A stretch of 64,000 nucleotides of DNA from Streptomyces xanthophaeus (GTDB taxonomy: Bacteria > Actinomycetota > Actinomycetes > Streptomycetales > Streptomycetaceae): assembly GCF_030440515.1 (NCBI RefSeq), contig NZ_CP076543.1, positions 4,623,501-4,687,500 of the forward strand, in the 5' to 3' direction. Shown here piece after piece: positions 34,443 to 41,690 of this stretch. Each line of letters starts with the position of its first letter. Positions within the stretch are counted from its first letter, which is position 1. Under the pieces are notes generated by a model. It did not search any database, was not told where the DNA came from, and was given only the letters and a program-made list of their open reading frames with translations. The translations under genes and the position numbers were made by a program.

Positions 34443-35199
34443 GGTCCGTTCTCCATTCGTCCAGGTCGTGGTTGGCGTCGCGTTCGACGACGAGCGTGGC
34501 GTCGGGTGCGGCGCGGCCGGCGAACAAGGTCACCAGGTCGAGGGTGTCGTCGCTGACGGGGCCGTCGTGGCTGTCGACGACGAGCGAGGGGGCTGCCGGG
34601 GAGGGGCTGTAGCCGGCCAGGTGGAACCTGCGGCCCACGCCCGGGACGTCCGCCCACGCGGCTGCGGGCTGCCCGGTGTTGAGCTGGGCGACCATGGCGT
34701 TGGACACGTCCATGAGGACTTCGCATCCGGTCGCTTCGGTGAGCTCGGCGTAGGCGCGGGCCTGCGGGATGCCGGAGGGCGCCTGCGAGGGGAAGTTCTC
34801 CACGGCGAGGGTGGTGCCGAGCTGGTCCTGCCATGCGCGAACGGAGTCGATCACGGGCTGCCAGGCGGTGTAGTCCACCTCCAGGGCGACGGGCAGCGGC
34901 TGGCCGTTGTGGGAGAAGTGGGCGATGTGGTCGCTGACGTAGAGCAGGCCGCAGTCCTCCTGCCACCGGTTCACCAGGTCCAGGTAGTGGTCGAGGCGTG
35001 CCCGGTCCGGGTCCAGGAACCGGGAGAGCATGATGTGGCAGCCGACCGGGAGGTCACCGACGGTGCGGCGGAACTCCTTCGGGTCCAGGTGGGCGAAGCC
35101 GTCGATCAGGACCTCGACGAAGTCGATGTGTCCCGAGTCGCGCAGCCGGCAGGCCATTTCGAGGGTGTCCGGCGAGGTCACATTGACACCGATCAGCAT
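34381..35199 (-). CDS. MNIO (DUF692) multinuclear iron oxidase, short form
   Basis: This 272-residue TIM-barrel-type protein of the DUF692/MNIO family belongs to enzymes that use two or three iron ions to oxidise Cys, Asn, Asp or Tyr in RiPP precursors. Family landmarks are VGCHIMLSRF (H55), VSDHIAHFS (D90, H91), LAVENFP (E134), VLMDVSNAMV (D164, N167), FHLAGY (H193), VVDSHDGPVSDDTLDL (D209, H211, D212) and LVVERDA (E239). ATG 35199 overlaps the previous stop and has AAGGAG upstream. It follows a second, longer MNIO. Confidence 0.85.
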   Translation of the reverse strand: MLIGVNVTSPDTLEMACRLRDSGHIDFVEVLIDGFAHLDPKEFRRTVGDLPVGCHIMLSRFLDPDRARLDHYLDLVNRWQEDCGLLYVSDHIAHFSHNGQPLPVALEVDYTAWQPVIDSVRAWQDQLGTTLAVENFPSQAPSGIPQARAYAELTEATGCEVLMDVSNAMVAQLNTGQPAAAWADVPGVGRRFHLAGYSPSPAAPSLVVDSHDGPVSDDTLDLVTLFAGRAAPDATLVVERDANHDLDEWRTDLDRTRAAVVAAQRLHQPHRT

Positions 35200-36353
35200 C
35201 AGCGCAGCTTCTCCTTGGCGTAGGCCAGCAGGTCCTGGGGGGCGCTGACGGCCGCAGGGCGTTCGGCCGGGGGTATTTCGTCGAGGTTGAGGACGATGCG
35301 CTTGCCGCGGGCGCGGACGTCGTCCACCCACTGGTCGAACAGGTCGACGTAGGACAGGCCGCGTTGTTCGGAGGCCTCCGCGAGGCCCGGGATCCAGCCC
35401 TTGCACAGCTGGCGGAGGTAGGCGCGGCAGTAGGGGACGCCGTAGTCGTGGGGCTCCGTGTCCGCGGCTCCCGCGATGCCTGCCTGCCGGTGCCGTTCCA
35501 GGAACGACGCGGCCCGGGCGAAGTCGGCGTAGTACTGGTCCGGACGGTCCGTCCAGGTGATGTCCGCGTGTTCGACGATCACGGTGACGGGCTCGGTCTC
35601 GATGATCAGCCGCTGGCTCACCACGGTGTCCAGCAGGGACCAAACGCCTTCGTGGACGGCCTCGGAGTGGCCGTCGTGGAGGGTGCCGTCCCGTCCCGTG
35701 CGTACGCCCGACAGGTGCAGTTCGACCACCTGGGACCAGGGGACCGCGCCGAGCAGCACCTCCACGGGGACGCCGCAGTTGACGGCGTCGATGTAGAGGT
35801 GGGCCAGGTCGACGATGAGGCCGGACCCGGTGTTCTCGCAGATGCGGGTCACCGCCTGCCAGGCGTCCAGGATGCCCCGGGCGGAGGCGGAGTAGCAGTT
35901 GGCGTTCTCCACCCAGACGGGCAGGCCCGAGGTCCGGTGGAGGTCGGTGAGGAAGCGGACGGCGCGGTCCTCTTCCTCCTTCGTGCCGGTGAAGTACGAG
36001 TGGAGTCCGAAGGATCCGCCGCCCAGGGCCCGGTCGCCGGTGACGTGCACCCCGATGGACGTCGGCTTGTTGCGGCGGGTGGCCGACTGCTCCATCACGT
36101 AGTCGATGTAGCGGGCCTGTTCACGCGGGCCTTCGCAGATCGCCGTACGCCCCAGGTGGAGGGAGAATTCCGGGATGGCCGGCACCTCGTCGAGGCTCTC
36201 CCATTTCCGCCACTCGTTGAAGCCGAACTCCAGGAAGGGGCTTTCGCCGACGAGGGCGAGCCTCCTGGCCGGGTCGGGGTCGAGAAACCCCGGAGTGAAC
36301 GCCCCACCCACTCGCAGGAAGTCGTTGTGGACCGGCTGAACCGTCGCCTGCAT
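35199..36353 (-). CDS. MNIO (DUF692-like) enzyme, long divergent form
   Basis: This 384-residue protein has the same order of metal-ligand motifs as its neighbour: FSLHLGR (H66), GVHVTGD (H103), VWVENAN (E149), IVDLAHLYIDA (D182, H185), VELHLSG (H213), LHDGHSEAVHEG (D227, H229) and VIVEHADI (E261). A C-terminal extension of about 100 residues (after 285) contains CRAYLRQLCKGWIPGLAEASEQ and may contact the peptide or the other MNIO. It starts 75 bases after the second precursor gene. It is more divergent from classic DUF692, so the family call is strong but the reaction is unknown. Confidence 0.78.
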   Translation of the reverse strand: MQATVQPVHNDFLRVGGAFTPGFLDPDPARRLALVGESPFLEFGFNEWRKWESLDEVPAIPEFSLHLGRTAICEGPREQARYIDYVMEQSATRRNKPTSIGVHVTGDRALGGGSFGLHSYFTGTKEEEDRAVRFLTDLHRTSGLPVWVENANCYSASARGILDAWQAVTRICENTGSGLIVDLAHLYIDAVNCGVPVEVLLGAVPWSQVVELHLSGVRTGRDGTLHDGHSEAVHEGVWSLLDTVVSQRLIIETEPVTVIVEHADITWTDRPDQYYADFARAASFLERHRQAGIAGAADTEPHDYGVPYCRAYLRQLCKGWIPGLAEASEQRGLSYVDLFDQWVDDVRARGKRIVLNLDEIPPAERPAAVSAPQDLLAYAKEKLR

Positions 36354-36427
36354 TTCTTTTCCTCTCCCCCCTGTTTCCGCGTACGGCGCGGGCGCGCTCC
36401 GAATTCGGAGCGCGCCCGCACAATTAC

Positions 36428-36496
36428 TCAGCCCTTGTTGTAGCTGCCGCAGGTCAGAGCCTCGGCCATGACCTCGATGTCCTGGATGTCGATCAT
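36428..36496 (-). CDS. RiPP precursor peptide, copy 1 (22 residues)
   Basis: This small gene encodes 22 residues, beginning MIDIQDIEVM and ending TCGSYNKG. The acidic N-terminal part looks like a leader; the last eight residues hold the only cysteine, a serine, a tyrosine and an asparagine, the kinds of residue MNIO enzymes modify. GAGGGGGTGAAAGAA precedes the ATG. It lies directly upstream of the long MNIO gene. The protein is identical to copy 2, and the coding DNA differs at one synonymous base. Confidence 0.8.
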   Translation of the reverse strand: MIDIQDIEVMAEALTCGSYNKG

Positions 36497-36568
36497 TTCT
36501 TTCACCCCCTCACCTGTGTGCGATGCGTCGGCCGTACGTGCGCCGGGCAGGTATCACCCTGCGCAGGC

Positions 36569-36637
36569 TCAGCCCTTGTTGTAGCTGCCGCAGGTCAGGG
36601 CCTCGGCCATGACCTCGATGTCCTGGATGTCGATCAT
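36569..36637 (-). CDS. RiPP precursor peptide, copy 2 (22 residues)
   Basis: The protein sequence is identical to the copy at 36428, with 68 of 69 coding bases the same (GCC against GCT for one alanine). The ribosome-binding site AAGGAGGTGAAAGAA is stronger than that of copy 1. The 72-base spacer between the copies is not conserved with the region upstream of copy 2, so the duplication covers little more than the gene and its ribosome-binding site. It is the first gene of the operon that continues through both MNIO genes to the MATE exporter. Confidence 0.8.
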   Translation of the reverse strand: MIDIQDIEVMAEALTCGSYNKG

Positions 36638-36772
36638 TTCTTTCACCTCCTTGTCCGGATGTGGCATAGGTGTGGAGCGAAGGCTTTCCGGGATTCCCTT
36701 TACGGCCCCCCGGTTTCGCCGGTGTCGGCCGGTTCTCCCTGCCGATGCCTCTACTCTGCCGGTGCCCGAGGA

Positions 36773-36826
36773 TCACTGGAAGGGCTTTCCGGTGGACGGA
36801 AACTGCACTGGCATATCCCGTCCACC
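36773..36826 (-). other. Palindromic element with a 13-codon frame related to 38395
   Basis: GGTGGACGG and CCGTCCACC form a perfect 9-bp stem (36791-36799 with 36818-36826). Read on the minus strand, GGACGGGAT is followed by ATG and the frame MPVQFPSTGKPFQ. The 33 bases from GGACGG to CCACC match the segment at 38395-38427 on the plus strand at 28 positions, and the frames align (PST and F shared). It could be a peptide gene or an operator. Confidence 0.45.
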
Positions 36827-36865
36827 TCCACCTGCGGCGCGGCGGGAAAAAGGGTCACCGAACGA

Positions 36866-36900
36866 CGAAAAGCCGCGTCCGGACGGGACGCGGCTTTTCG
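36866..36900 (-). terminator. 15-bp perfect terminator hairpin
   Basis: CGAAAAGCCGCGTCC pairs with its complement at 36886-36900 around a five-base loop. It lies 40 bases after the stop of the regulator on the minus strand, with T-rich ends. Confidence 0.75.
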
Positions 36901-36940
36901 TGAAGGGGCCGGGAAAGGGGGGAGGGGGGCGGAGCGGGAC

Positions 36941-37939
36941 TCAGACGCGGGTGGCGGGGAGCCAGCCGTTCTGGACGGCGTGCGCGCCGGCCTGGAAGCG
37001 GCTGCGGGCCTCCAGGGCCTCCATGAGTTCGGCGGCGATGCGGCGGGCGGTACGCGGGGAGACACCGAGGCGTTTGGCGATGGCCTCGTCGGTGAGGCCC
37101 TGGAGAAGCAGGTGGAGGGACTCCCGGTGCTGGCGGGTCAGTCCGTCCATGTTGCGTTCCACGGCGGTGCCCAGCGGGTTGGCGCTCTGCCAGACGCTCT
37201 CGAACAGGGCGCACAGTGCGGCGATGGTGCCCTCGTAGGTGAGGACGACCGCGCCGGTCTGGGCGTCGTTGGTGTCGAGCGGGAGGACGACCTCACGGCG
37301 GTCCGAGATGATCATCCGCACCGGAAGGGTGGGAGCGGTACGGACCTGTCCGCCGTGGCGGTGCAGCCAGTCCACGTGGTCGAGGGTGGGCTGGTGGTTG
37401 CGGACGCTGTCGAGGTAGACGGTGCGCATGGTGATGCCCCGGTCCAGGAGAGCGGCGTTGGGGCCGCGGCTGGCTTCGAGGTCGGCGGCGCTGTGGGCCC
37501 CGCCGGGCGCGAACGTCATGATCTCGTGGCGGGTGTTGGCGGCCAGCCGGGCCAGCCGGTCGCGTATCTCCTCCGGCCCTTGCAGGCTCTCGGCGCCGGC
37601 GGTGGCGCCGCGTGGACGCATCGCCGAGCATTCGGCGATGAGCTGCGCGGCGGCGGCCCGGGAAGCCTCCACCTTCTGCTGGTGGGTGGCCAGTTCGGCC
37701 TGCTGGCGGGCCAGCAGCAGTTCCATGGCGTCTTCGGGGTTCAGGGCGCGGAACCCGATGCCTTCCTGGGCCGAGGGCTGGACCAGTGCGAGGCCGCTGA
37801 GCCGGTCGAGGCAGGCGCGCAGGCCGCTCTCGGGAAGCTCCAGCCGCTGGGCGAGTGCGGTCACCCCGTCCTTGGGATGGGCGAGCAGTGCCCGGTAGAC
37901 GCGTTCGGCCTCGGCGTCGAGCCCGAGCAGTTCCAGCAT
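36941..37939 (-). CDS. TrmB-like/LuxR-type transcriptional regulator
   Basis: This 332-residue regulator starts with a TrmB-like winged helix (AERVYRALLAHPKDGVTALAQRLELPESGLRACLDRL). A central sensor-like region contains ITMRTVYLDSVRNHQPTLDHVDWLHRHGGQVRTAPTLPVRMIISDRR. It ends in a LuxR-type helix-turn-helix (LLLQGLTDEAIAKRLGVSPRTARRIAAELMEAL, about 280-312). Proteins of this layout commonly sit beside Streptomyces lanthipeptide and other RiPP genes. ATG 37939 follows GGGGGTATC. It is upstream of the precursor operon on the same strand but separated by a terminator, so it is probably the pathway regulator. Confidence 0.82.
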   Translation of the reverse strand: MLELLGLDAEAERVYRALLAHPKDGVTALAQRLELPESGLRACLDRLSGLALVQPSAQEGIGFRALNPEDAMELLLARQQAELATHQQKVEASRAAAAQLIAECSAMRPRGATAGAESLQGPEEIRDRLARLAANTRHEIMTFAPGGAHSAADLEASRGPNAALLDRGITMRTVYLDSVRNHQPTLDHVDWLHRHGGQVRTAPTLPVRMIISDRREVVLPLDTNDAQTGAVVLTYEGTIAALCALFESVWQSANPLGTAVERNMDGLTRQHRESLHLLLQGLTDEAIAKRLGVSPRTARRIAAELMEALEARSRFQAGAHAVQNGWLPATRV

Positions 37940-38085
37940 GGCGATACCCCCGGATATTAGTACACGTGCGCCTGTAGGGAACCATATGAAGGCACGGAGC
38001 ACCTCCTGGTCGGTTTCTGTTCTGGCATAAACAGTCCCCTGTGTCGGCCTGTACTGCGGGGGCGGGCGCTGCCCAGGATGGCCGT

Positions 38086-38451
38086 ATGTATCTCGTGCAT
38101 GTCCGACTTCGAGCCCCGGATCACATCTCCCTTCCCCCGGACGCGGCAGAGCTGTTCCTGGGGTGTGCGCTCGACGGGGAAGGACTGGAACACGTCAGTG
38201 CACACGGCGATGCGGAGGGCGGTCCGGTCGTGGGCTTCTATCTGACCGCGTCCTCACTCGCCCTCGCGGAGCGGGCCGCGTCGGCCGTCTGTCACCGTGC
38301 GCTCCTCGCGCACCCCTCGCTCGCCGGGGTGGACGTGGGGTCCTTCGACGCGGCCCTGGTCCCGCAGTACTGGAACGCGCTCCTGCGCTCCGATGGACGG
38401 GATATGCAGATGCAGGATCCGTCCACCACGAACCTCTTCCACCCGTTCTGA
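38086..38451 (+). CDS. Unknown small protein with PST-type C-terminal tail
   Basis: I do not recognise this 121-residue protein. It begins MYLVHVRLRAPDHISLPPDAAELF and looks like a small alpha/beta fold. The last 15 residues (MQMQDPSTTNLFHPF) are encoded by an element repeated at 36773-36826 on the other strand. ATG 38086 has CAGGATGG upstream. It is divergent from the regulator, with a 146-base promoter gap, and may belong to the RiPP locus. Confidence 0.6.
   Translation: MYLVHVRLRAPDHISLPPDAAELFLGCALDGEGLEHVSAHGDAEGGPVVGFYLTASSLALAERAASAVCHRALLAHPSLAGVDVGSFDAALVPQYWNALLRSDGRDMQMQDPSTTNLFHPF
38395..38427 (+). repeat. Copy of the GGACGG-CCGTCC element
   Basis: This 33-bp segment, inside the 3' end of the 121-residue gene, matches the minus-strand element at 36791-36826 at 28 of 33 bases. 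Confidence 0.55.
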
Positions 38452-38549
38452 CGGCCCAGCAGAGTAGGACCATCGGCAGGGGGAACCGGCCGGGAACCGG
38501 GCAGGTGCCCGGGACATGACAGAAGTGATTGCGCTCTCAGGGGGAACCG

Positions 38550-38765
38550 ATGTCCACGCTCGCCACTCGAATCGCCAAGACCGCGGCCGCGGCCGTCATC
38601 GCCGCCTGTGCTGTGGGTGTGGCGCATTCGTTCGCCACGGGGGAGCCCTCGCCGTCGCGCCATTCCTCCGTCTCCGCCTTCGACTTCGGCACGGTGACGA
38701 TTCCGCTGGACCCGTCCGACCCGCGGGACAAGTCGGACATCACTGATGTCACCTGGGGCCACTGA
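38550..38765 (+). CDS. Small secreted protein
   Basis: This 71-residue protein has an N-terminal signal peptide (RIAKTAAAAVIAACAVGVAHSFA) and a mature part of about 42 residues rich in Ser, Asp and Pro (FDFGTVTIPLDPSDPRDKSDITDVTWGH). The ATG has AGGGGGAAC directly upstream. No cysteine is present in the mature part. It lies 98 bases after the 121-residue gene on the same strand and convergent with the acyl-CoA ligase gene. The function is unknown. Confidence 0.65.
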   Translation: MSTLATRIAKTAAAAVIAACAVGVAHSFATGEPSPSRHSSVSAFDFGTVTIPLDPSDPRDKSDITDVTWGH

Positions 38766-38801
38766 CGCAGCGCTCGGATCCCGCGCCACCGGCCCGCAGG
38801 G

Positions 38802-40355
38802 TCACGCGTACCGCTCGCGGAGCTTGTACTTGAGGATCTTGCGCAGGGCCTCGTTGCGGGGAAGGGCTTCCAGGAGTTCGAGTTGTTCCGGGAGCTTGTG
38901 GGTGGCCAGGCCCTGGGTGCGGAGGTAGGCGGTCAGCTGGGGGAGGGTCAGGGGGGCGGCCCCCGGGGGCTGTTCCACGACCGCGCACACGCGTTCGCCG
39001 CGGGCCGGGTCCGGGAGGCCGATGACCGCCACGTCCGTGATGCCCGGGAGCTGGTGGAGGAGGTCCTCGATCTCCTTCGCCGAGATGTTCTCGCCCTTGC
39101 GGATGATGACGTCCTTGCTGCGACCGGTGAGGACCAGGTGGCCGTCCCGCGTCAGGTGACCGAGGTCGCCCGTGATCAGGTAGCCGTCGGGGTCGAAGAC
39201 GTCCGCCGCCCCGTCGCGGTTCAGGTAGCCCTGGCAGACGGCCTCCCCCCGCAGACGGACCTCGCCGTCGGTGCCCGGGGGCAGCTCGGTCCCCTCGGGT
39301 GAGGTGATCCGGATGGACATGCCCGCCGGGGGGCGGCCCTCGGTGGTGGCGAGGTTCTCGGCGGTGTCGTCCGGGGAGCCCATGGTGATCATCGGGACCT
39401 CGGTCATGCCGTAGCCGTGCGTCAGCTGGCAGCCCAGCTCCCGTACGACCGCGTGGTAGATCTCCGGCGGCTTGGGGGCGCCGCCGCCCGCCAGGAGGCG
39501 CAGGGTGGGGATGAGGGGGACGTCCGGGGCCTTGCGCTGCTCGGTCAGGAACATCGAGTAGAAGGCGGTGGAGCCGCCGGCCACGGTGACCCCGTGGCGG
39601 CGGTAGCCGTCCAGTGCGTCCGGCATCGCGAACTTCTCGAAGAGCACCGCGGGGAAGCCGTACAGCAGGAGCATCACCAGGTAGTCCGGCCCGCCTATGT
39701 GCGCGTACGGGAAGGCCATGGAGCCTACGTCGGACGGGCTCAGGTGGAGGGCGTGGGCGAGGCAGGAGCCGCCCGCGATCAGGGAGCGGTCGGTGTGCAG
39801 GACGCCCTTGGGGTCGGAGGTGGTGCCGGAGGTCCAGTAGATCCAGCGGACCCCGGTGCCGGAGGCGGGCGGCGCGGGGAGTACGGCCGGGTCGCCGTCG
39901 GGGAGGTCCGCGTAGGCCTCGAAGACGCCGCGCGCGCCGAGGCGGGCGGCCATGGCGGTGTGGTCGAAGCCGCGCCAGGTTCCGGGGACGGCGAAGTACT
40001 CGGCCTTGGACTCGCGCAGGGCGAAGCCGACCTCACGGTCCCGGTAGAAGGGGATGACGGGGGTCTGGACGGCGCCGATCCGGGCGAGGGCGACGGAGAG
40101 CAGCACGGTCTCGATGCGGGTCGGAAGCTGCCAGGCGACGACGGTGCCGGGGCGTACGCCCATGGCGTGGAGGCCGGCGGCGACGCGTTCGGAGCGGTCG
40201 CGCAGTGCACCGAAGGTGAGCCGGCGGTCGTGTGCGGGGTCCTCGGCGGCTTCGGCCAGGGCGGTGGTGTCCGGGGTCAGCGCGGCCCGGCGGGAGACCA
40301 GTTCCCACAGGGTCCGGGACCGGCTCAGTTCTGTCGCGGTCGCGGTGTCCGTCAT
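38802..40355 (-). CDS. Acyl-CoA synthetase (AMP-forming)
   Basis: This 517-residue adenylate-forming enzyme activates a carboxylic acid to its CoA ester. Motifs are IYWTSGTTSDPKGVLHT (P-loop-like), HGYGMTEVPM, YLITGDLGHLTRDGHLVLTGRSKDVIIRKGENISAKEIE and the catalytic lysine region NEALRKILKYKLRE. It resembles cyclohexanecarboxylate- or medium-chain acyl-CoA ligases; the substrate is not fixed. It is divergent from the amidohydrolase gene, with two CTGAC-N5-GTCAG sites between them, and is probably the entry enzyme of the regulon. Confidence 0.87.
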   Translation of the reverse strand: MTDTATATELSRSRTLWELVSRRAALTPDTTALAEAAEDPAHDRRLTFGALRDRSERVAAGLHAMGVRPGTVVAWQLPTRIETVLLSVALARIGAVQTPVIPFYRDREVGFALRESKAEYFAVPGTWRGFDHTAMAARLGARGVFEAYADLPDGDPAVLPAPPASGTGVRWIYWTSGTTSDPKGVLHTDRSLIAGGSCLAHALHLSPSDVGSMAFPYAHIGGPDYLVMLLLYGFPAVLFEKFAMPDALDGYRRHGVTVAGGSTAFYSMFLTEQRKAPDVPLIPTLRLLAGGGAPKPPEIYHAVVRELGCQLTHGYGMTEVPMITMGSPDDTAENLATTEGRPPAGMSIRITSPEGTELPPGTDGEVRLRGEAVCQGYLNRDGAADVFDPDGYLITGDLGHLTRDGHLVLTGRSKDVIIRKGENISAKEIEDLLHQLPGITDVAVIGLPDPARGERVCAVVEQPPGAAPLTLPQLTAYLRTQGLATHKLPEQLELLEALPRNEALRKILKYKLRERYA

Positions 40356-40371
40356 CCCAGACCTCCCATAG

Positions 40372-40386
40372 CTGACGGATAGTCAG
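40372..40386. promoter_or_regulatory. Regulon operator site 1
   Basis: CTGACGGATAGTCAG, 17 bases upstream of the acyl-CoA ligase ATG, in its promoter. Confidence 0.65.
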
Positions 40387-40449
40387 ATCAAGCGCAGAGC
40401 GTAGAGCTCCGGCGCTTGTCGGTCCAGGGGTGGCGGGGCTAGCTTGTTT

Positions 40450-40464
40450 CTGACGATCCATCAG
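40450..40464. promoter_or_regulatory. Regulon operator site 2
   Basis: CTGACGATCCATCAG, 20 bases upstream of the amidohydrolase ATG; one arm position differs from the consensus. Confidence 0.55.
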
Positions 40465-40484
40465 ATCGGTGAATTGGGGAGACC

Positions 40485-41690
40485 ATGGAACTGCCTCGGA
40501 TCATCAGCGTCGACGACCACGTGATCGAGCCCGCGCACCTGTTCGACGTCTGGCTGCCCGCCAAGTACCGCGACCGCGGCCCCAAGGCGCTCACCGCCGG
40601 CATCGGCGAACTCGCCTACACCGGCGGCAAGTACGTCATCACCATGGACCCCGACGGCCCGCCGACCGACTGGTGGATCTACGAGGACCTGAAGTTCCCG
40701 TACAAGCGCAACATCGCCGCCGTCGGCTTCGACCGCGACGACATGACCCTGGAGGGCATCACCCGCGAGGAGATGCGCCGCGGCTGCTGGGACCCCAAGG
40801 CGCGCCTCGCCGACATGGACCTCAACCACGTCGAGGCCTCGCTCTGCTTCCCGACCTTCCCGCGCTTCTGCGGCCAGACCTTCGCAGAGGCCCAGGACAA
40901 GGAGGTGGCCCTCGCCTGCGTCCGCGCCTACAACGACTGGATGGTCGAGGAATGGTGCGGCGACAGCGGCGGCCGGCTGATCCCGCTGTGCATCATCCCG
41001 CTCTGGGACATCGACCTGGCGGTGGCGGAGATCCGGCGCAACGCGGCCCGCGGGGTGAAGGCCGTGACCTTCTCCGAGATCCCCACCTACCTCGGGCTCC
41101 CCTCCATCCACTCCGGCTACTGGGACCCCTTCTTCGCCGTCTGCCAGGAGACCGGCACGGTGGTCAACATGCACATCGGGTCCAGCTCCCAGATGCCCGC
41201 CGCCTCCCCCGACGCACCCCCCGCCGTCCAGGCCTCGCTCAGCTTCAACAACGCGATGGCCTCGATGATGGACTTCCTCTTCAGCGGCGTCCTGGTGAAG
41301 TTCCCGACGCTCAAGCTCGCCTACAGCGAGGGCCAGATGGGCTGGATCCCCTACGCCCTGGAACGCGCGGACGACGTCTGGGAGGAGCACCGGGCCTGGG
41401 GCGGCGTCCGCGACCTGATCCCCGAGCCGCCGTCCACGTACTACTACCGGCAGATGTTCTGCTGCTTCTTCCGCGACAAGCACGGGATCGCCTCCCTCGA
41501 CGTCGTCGGACGCGACAACGCGACCTTCGAGACCGACTACCCGCACGTGGACTCGACCTTCCCGCACACCAAGGAGGTCGCCCTCGACCACGTGAAGGGC
41601 CTCGACGACGAGACGGTCTACAAGCTGATGCGCGGCAACGCCATCCGCATGCTCGGCCTGTCCTTCGACCAGCACCGCAAGAGCCGCTGA
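40485..41690 (+). CDS. Amidohydrolase-2-type metal-dependent hydrolase
   Basis: This 401-residue TIM-barrel hydrolase/decarboxylase-type protein starts ISVDDHVIEPAHLF (metal-binding D-x-H) and has SLCFPTFPRFCGQTF, VVNMHIGSSSQMP and NATFETDYPHVDSTFPHTKE (late catalytic Asp region). Family members hydrolyse ring amides, lactones or cyclic ketone products, or decarboxylate. It is the first gene of a plus-strand set with two acyl-CoA dehydrogenases, so ring opening in the catabolic pathway is a reasonable inference. Confidence 0.82.
   Translation: MELPRIISVDDHVIEPAHLFDVWLPAKYRDRGPKALTAGIGELAYTGGKYVITMDPDGPPTDWWIYEDLKFPYKRNIAAVGFDRDDMTLEGITREEMRRGCWDPKARLADMDLNHVEASLCFPTFPRFCGQTFAEAQDKEVALACVRAYNDWMVEEWCGDSGGRLIPLCIIPLWDIDLAVAEIRRNAARGVKAVTFSEIPTYLGLPSIHSGYWDPFFAVCQETGTVVNMHIGSSSQMPAASPDAPPAVQASLSFNNAMASMMDFLFSGVLVKFPTLKLAYSEGQMGWIPYALERADDVWEEHRAWGGVRDLIPEPPSTYYYRQMFCCFFRDKHGIASLDVVGRDNATFETDYPHVDSTFPHTKEVALDHVKGLDDETVYKLMRGNAIRMLGLSFDQHRKSR

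Larger units (their letters stand above)
36638..36940. other. Promoter of the RiPP operon, repeat element and terminator
   Basis: This 303-base gap contains the likely promoter of the precursor operon (36640-36780), a 9-bp inverted repeat with a tiny reading frame (36784-36826) and the regulator's terminator (36866-36900). Confidence 0.6.

Noticed and set aside
36510..36776. 88-codon minus-strand frame running through precursor copy 2
   Set aside because: It reads the precursor DNA in another frame. The 22-codon genes have their own ribosome-binding sites and are duplicated with the same protein sequence.
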